From an uncultured Bacteroidales bacterium (GTDB lineage Bacteria; Bacteroidota; Bacteroidia; Bacteroidales; UBA932), in contig ONKE01000024.1 of the NCBI GenBank assembly GCA_900318355.1, positions 62,001 to 126,000 on the forward strand: a stretch of 64,000 bases of DNA. The letters are read 5' to 3'. The notes beneath the pieces were generated by a model. That model saw nothing but the letters and a program-made list of their open reading frames with translations. It searched no databases and had not been told where the DNA came from. The position numbers and the translations under genes were made by a program. Below are positions 60,341 to 64,000 of this stretch, piece after piece. The stretch's first letter is position 1; every line of letters begins with the position of its first letter.

Positions 60341-61649
60341 GGCATACCAGAAAATCTACACACAGCTCGAGGCCATCACCAAGGCGACCGTTTCCCTGAA
60401 GGCCTCCGGCGTAGCGAACGATGAGCTGGCAGTCGTACACGGCCGCCTCGCGCAGGTCGTGCGCATCAAAGGCGAAGTCGTTACCCTCCAGGTATTCTCC
60501 GGCACGGAAGGCATCCCCACCGATGCGGAAATCATCTTCCTCGGAGCTCCGCCTACCCTTAAGGTCAGCGAGCAGCTGTCCGGCCGCTTCTTCGACGCAT
60601 ACGGCCATCCTATCGACGGCGGCCCCGAGGTCGAAGGCGAGGAGCGTCAGATCGGCGGTCCTTCCGTCAACCCCTACAAGCGCCGCCAGCCTTCCCAGCT
60701 GATCCCGACCGGTATCGCCGGCATCGACCTCAACAACACCCTGGTCTCCGGCCAGAAGATTCCTTTCTTCGCCGACCCTGACCAGCCCTACAACCAGGTA
60801 ATGGCCGATGTGGCCCTGCGCGCCGACGTCGACAAGATCATCCTCGGCGGCATGGGTCTTTCCAACGACGACTACCTTTTCTTCCGTCACAGCTTCGAGG
60901 CCGCAGGCGCCCTTGACAAGATCATCTCCTTCGTCAACACGACCGAAGAGCCTCCGGTGGAGCGTCTGCTCATCCCCGACATGGCCCTGACCGCGGCCGA
61001 ATACTTCGCCGCCGACAAGAACGAGAAAGTGCTGGTGCTCCTCACCGACATGACCCTCTACGCCGACGCCCTCTCGATCGTCTCGAACCGTATGGACCAG
61101 ATTCCTTCGAAGGACTCCATGCCGGGCTCGCTGTATTCCGACCTCGCCAAGATCTACGAAAAGGCCGTCCAGCTGCCTTCCGGCGGCTCCATCACCATCA
61201 TCGCGGTCACGACCCTCAACGACGGCGACATCACCCACGCCATCCCTGACAACACGGGCTACATCACCGAAGGCCAGCTGTTCCTTCGCGCCGACGCCGA
61301 CTCGGGCAAGGTCATCATCGACCCGTTCCGCAGCCTTTCGCGACTCAAGCAGCTCGTCCAGGGCAAGCAGACCCGCGAAGACCATAGCCAGGTCATGAAC
61401 GCAGGCGTCCGTCTCTACGCCGACGCCCAGAACGCCAAGACCAAGCTGGAAAACGGATTCGACCTGTCGGACTACGACCACCGCTGCCTCGCCTACGCCA
61501 AGGAATACGCCACGAGGCTCCTCTCCATCGATGTCAACATCAAGATCGAACAGATGCTTGACACGGCCTGGGAGCTCTTCGGCAAATACTTCTCCAAGTC
61601 CGAGACCGGTATCAAGAACGCCCTTATCGAAAAATACTGGAAAGCATAA
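60330..61649 (+). CDS. atpB: V-type ATPase regulatory subunit B
   Basis: 439 residues. 'NPYKRRQPSQLIPTGIAGIDLNNTLVSGQKIPFF' corresponds to the degenerate nucleotide loop of non-catalytic B subunits, and 'SGGSITIIAVTTLNDGDITHAIPDNTGYITEGQ' is diagnostic. It alternates with A in the hexameric head. The start codon lies within the end of the A gene, and its stop shares one base with D (TAATG). Confidence 0.97.
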   Translation: MATKAYQKIYTQLEAITKATVSLKASGVANDELAVVHGRLAQVVRIKGEVVTLQVFSGTEGIPTDAEIIFLGAPPTLKVSEQLSGRFFDAYGHPIDGGPEVEGEERQIGGPSVNPYKRRQPSQLIPTGIAGIDLNNTLVSGQKIPFFADPDQPYNQVMADVALRADVDKIILGGMGLSNDDYLFFRHSFEAAGALDKIISFVNTTEEPPVERLLIPDMALTAAEYFAADKNEKVLVLLTDMTLYADALSIVSNRMDQIPSKDSMPGSLYSDLAKIYEKAVQLPSGGSITIIAVTTLNDGDITHAIPDNTGYITEGQLFLRADADSGKVIIDPFRSLSRLKQLVQGKQTREDHSQVMNAGVRLYADAQNAKTKLENGFDLSDYDHRCLAYAKEYATRLLSIDVNIKIEQMLDTAWELFGKYFSKSETGIKNALIEKYWKA

Positions 61650-62257
61650 TGGCCATCAAGTTTCAATACAACAAAACGGCCCTGAACAATCTTGGCAAGC
61701 AGCTCAAGATACGGCAGAACGCCCTCCCCACCTTGCAGAACAAGGAGAGCGCCCTGCGGCTTGAGGTGCGCAAGGCCAAGGAACGTTCGGAGCGCGTTCT
61801 TGCTGACCTTGAAGCCTCCTTGCAACGCTACGACTATCTCGCCGCCCTCTGGAACGAGTTCCAGCCGGGCCTCATCCGCATCACGGACGTCGACCTCTAC
61901 ACGGCCAAGGTGGCCGGCGTGAAGGTTCCCGCCCTCGGGGATATCCACTACGAGATCCTGCCATTCAACGCCTTCGTCAAACCGGCCTGGTATGCCGACG
62001 GCGTCCGCATCCTCCAGGAACTGAGCCGCCTCGGCATAGAGTCGGAAGTCTGGAAGGAATGCGCCAGGATACTGGAATTCCAGCGCAAAAAGACCACCCA
62101 GAAGGTCAATCTCTACGAGAAGGTGCAGATTCCGGGTTACAAGGAAGCCATACGCAAGATCAAACGCTACATGGAAGACGAGGAAAACCTCTCGAAAGCT
62201 TCCAGCAAGATAGTCAAGCAGCGCCACGCCGAGGAAGAGGAGGCCTCCGCCGTATGA
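61649..62257 (+). CDS. atpD: V-type ATPase subunit D
   Basis: 202 residues: two long helices ('FQYNKTALNNLGKQLKIRQNALPTLQNKESALRLEVRKAK' and a C-terminal charged helix) around a short middle region, the central rotor shaft. It overlaps the I subunit gene by 4 bp (ATGA). Confidence 0.9.
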   Translation: MAIKFQYNKTALNNLGKQLKIRQNALPTLQNKESALRLEVRKAKERSERVLADLEASLQRYDYLAALWNEFQPGLIRITDVDLYTAKVAGVKVPALGDIHYEILPFNAFVKPAWYADGVRILQELSRLGIESEVWKECARILEFQRKKTTQKVNLYEKVQIPGYKEAIRKIKRYMEDEENLSKASSKIVKQRHAEEEEASAV

Positions 62258-64000
62258 TAGGAAAAATGACCCGCTACGCCTTCATTCTCCTTCGCGGAGA
62301 AGAAGAAGGCTTCCTGGAAAAGCTCCAGGACCTTGGCCTGGTGGACATCACCCGCAGCGTCAAGCCCGTTGACGAACGGAGTGCTGCGATGCTGGCCCGC
62401 GCCGAAAAATACCGGACGCTTCTAGCATCCCTCGACAAGGTCGAAATTCCCGAAGGCACTGCCTCGACGCCGGCCCAAGGCGATGACGAAAAGGCCGCTG
62501 CAGCCATCCTGGAGCGCCTTTCGGCCAATGCCGACGACCGCAAAGCAGCAGAGCGCGAGCTTGCCGCGGTGCGTCCCTGGGGCGAATTCAGCCCCGAGAC
62601 ACTCGCCAAGCTATCCGATGCCGGCGCAGCCGTCCATTTCCATATCCTCATCGAAAAGTCCTTCCGTCCCGAATGGTCGGAAGAGTCTGCCGTAGAGGTT
62701 ATAGCCCGTGAAAGCGGAAAGGTCTGGTTCGTCGTTGCGGGAGAAGACAATCTCCCCGGCGAAGTACCCGCGCCGAAAGTTTCCGCCTCCGAGGTGGAAG
62801 CCCGCCTGGAAAAGATAGACTCCGACAGGAAAGCAATGCTCGCCGAGGCGGCCGGAATAAAAGACCGTGCCTCCGAACTCGAGGCGGCATGCAGCGCCCA
62901 GCTCGGCGACCTCGACCGCTACCTTGCCGGCCTCTCCGCCGAAACAGCGGCCCAGGACCGCATCGTCACCATGGTCGGCTACGCCCCCGTGGAAGATGAA
63001 AAATCGGTCAAGGAATGCCTCGACGCCCTCGGTGTATTCTACGTCGCCGACCCGGCCGAAGTGGAGGACAATCCTCCCATCAAGCTGAAAAACAACCGTT
63101 TCGTCCGGATGTTCGAGGTTCTTACCGACATGTACGGCCGCCCGGCCTACGACGGTTTCGACCCCACACCGTTCATCGCGGTGTTCTTCCTGCTGTTCTT
63201 CGCCTTCTGCATGGGCGACTGCGGCTACGGCCTCGTGCTCATCGCCATAGGCCTGCTGCTGAAAAAGGTGGACAGCTTCAAGGACCTTTCCCCGCTTGTC
63301 GTCACGCTCGGCATCGGAACCACGGTGATCGGTTTCCTGTTCCACACCTTCTTCTCGATGGACATCGCCAAGTGGAGCATGTTCGCTCCCATCAAGGGCA
63401 TTTTCCTCCCAGAGAAGATTGCCGGATACGATGGCACGATGGTGCTGGCGCTGGTCGTCGGCGTCGTCCACATCTGCCTCGCAATGGTAGTCAAGACCAT
63501 CCACGAAACCCGCACCAAGGGCTTCCTTAACAGCCTCGGCACATGGGGATGGACCCTGCTGATTGTCGGCGGCGTCATCGTGGGAGCGTTCGCCCTCGCC
63601 GGCGTGCTGGACAAGGAACTGACAAAATGGATAGTGATAGTGCTCGGCGTCATTTCCGCCCTGGGCATATTCCTTCTGAACGACCTTCACCGCAATCCGC
63701 TGCTCAACATCGGATCCGGCCTCTGGGAGACCTACAACACCGTTACGGGCCTTCTCGGCGACGTGCTCAGCTACCTTCGTCTCTATGCCCTCGGCCTTGC
63801 CGGCGCCATGCTCGGAAAGGCGTTCAACGACATCGGGGCGATGATTCTCGGCGACGGATCCTCCGTGGTGATGTGGATTCCGTTCGTGCTGGTGGTCCTT
63901 ATCGGCCACACACTCAACGTGGCCATGGCCGCCCTGGGCGCTTTCGTCCACCCTCTGCGACTCAACTTCCTGGAGTTCTTCAAGAATTCCGGATATGAAG
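62254..64000 (+). CDS. V-type ATPase subunit I (membrane stator), 3' partial
   Basis: 582 residues are visible and the frame is open to the end of the window. The start is the ATG at 62254; an ATG at 62266 ('MTRYAFILLRGEEEG') is also possible. Residues 1-280 are the cytoplasmic domain with coiled-coil segments. Membrane helices begin near 'TPFIAVFFLLFFAFCMGDCGYGLVLIAIGLLL', preceded by 'YGRPAYDGFDPT'. 'VLSYLRLYALGLAGAMLGKAF' carries the essential Arg that works with the rotor ring. Together with the c ring (expected downstream, outside the window) it forms the H+ or Na+ channel. Confidence 0.93.
   Translation, partial: MIGKMTRYAFILLRGEEEGFLEKLQDLGLVDITRSVKPVDERSAAMLARAEKYRTLLASLDKVEIPEGTASTPAQGDDEKAAAAILERLSANADDRKAAERELAAVRPWGEFSPETLAKLSDAGAAVHFHILIEKSFRPEWSEESAVEVIARESGKVWFVVAGEDNLPGEVPAPKVSASEVEARLEKIDSDRKAMLAEAAGIKDRASELEAACSAQLGDLDRYLAGLSAETAAQDRIVTMVGYAPVEDEKSVKECLDALGVFYVADPAEVEDNPPIKLKNNRFVRMFEVLTDMYGRPAYDGFDPTPFIAVFFLLFFAFCMGDCGYGLVLIAIGLLLKKVDSFKDLSPLVVTLGIGTTVIGFLFHTFFSMDIAKWSMFAPIKGIFLPEKIAGYDGTMVLALVVGVVHICLAMVVKTIHETRTKGFLNSLGTWGWTLLIVGGVIVGAFALAGVLDKELTKWIVIVLGVISALGIFLLNDLHRNPLLNIGSGLWETYNTVTGLLGDVLSYLRLYALGLAGAMLGKAFNDIGAMILGDGSSVVMWIPFVLVVLIGHTLNVAMAALGAFVHPLRLNFLEFFKNSGYE

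Noticed and set aside
1..64000. Mobile elements, integrases, phage genes and rRNA
   Set aside because: None of the translated frames or flanking sequences showed transposase, integrase or phage motifs, and no rRNA sequence was recognised.

Overview
The window is a chromosomal segment of a GC-rich member of the Bacteroidota, most likely Bacteroidales. The evidence is the recurring TTTG / TAnnTTTG promoter pair, A-rich start regions without Shine-Dalgarno sequences, Bacteroidota-restricted families (DUF4301, DUF4421, DUF2764, HU-CCDC81 type, a 29-residue basic protein between HU and RNase G), a GH97 enzyme and a V-type ATPase operon. Genus cannot be read from the sequence. No insertion sequence, integrase, phage module or CRISPR array was seen; the only accessory-looking unit is a HipBA-type toxin-antitoxin pair beside a tRNA gene.

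Layout. 1-3.2 kb: the 3' end of a surface protein with Ig-like and DUF1566-like parts, then two coupled alpha/beta hydrolases. 3.2-20.6 kb: a 16-gene minus-strand operon for an aryl-polyene-like pigment lipid: ketoreductase, three ketosynthases, two ACPs, two hotdog dehydratases, a thioesterase, an LpxL-like acyltransferase, a LolA-like carrier, a small DMT-type membrane protein, a GT2-acyltransferase fusion, an FAD oxidoreductase-acyltransferase fusion, an MMPL exporter and an ACP-AMP ligase fusion. 20.9-25.4 kb: HU, the 29-aa protein, RNase G, then divergently TMEM43-family and HU-CCDC81-like proteins. 25.5 kb: tRNA-Asn. 25.7-27.3 kb: HipBA. 27.5-29.7 kb: a GH97 alpha-glucosidase. 29.8-38.2 kb: recG, a WYL regulator, an S9 peptidase, a DUF4421 outer membrane protein and a 5'-nucleotidase-like lipoprotein in one tight run. 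38.2-43 kb: ffh, an AraC-type protein, and an ABC transporter/GntR/DUF2807 operon with a visible operator. 43.1-47.1 kb: recF-DUF721-pdxB-DUF4301. 47.2-48.7 kb: a TPR protein and YebC. 48.8-57.2 kb: a sodium-pumping biotin decarboxylase (probably methylmalonyl-CoA), then a DUF819 membrane protein, an acyltransferase and a degenerate MetH-like protein. 57.3-64 kb: V-type ATPase genes E, DUF2764, A, B, D and the start of I, which runs off the window.

How they work together. The pigment operon looks complete for loading, elongation, reduction, dehydration, transfer to a lipid and export, but has no obvious enzyme that makes an aromatic starter. The decarboxylase operon and the V-ATPase are two ion-coupled machines side by side, consistent with a fermentative, propionate-forming anaerobe.

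Most interesting: (1) the MetH-like protein at 54.9-57.2 kb, which keeps the homocysteine-transferase, cobalamin-domain and activation-domain folds but appears to have lost the zinc ligands, the cobalamin-binding histidine, the folate module and key AdoMet residues; (2) the polyene cluster with its domain fusions; (3) the lamin-tail/OadG fusion in the decarboxylase.
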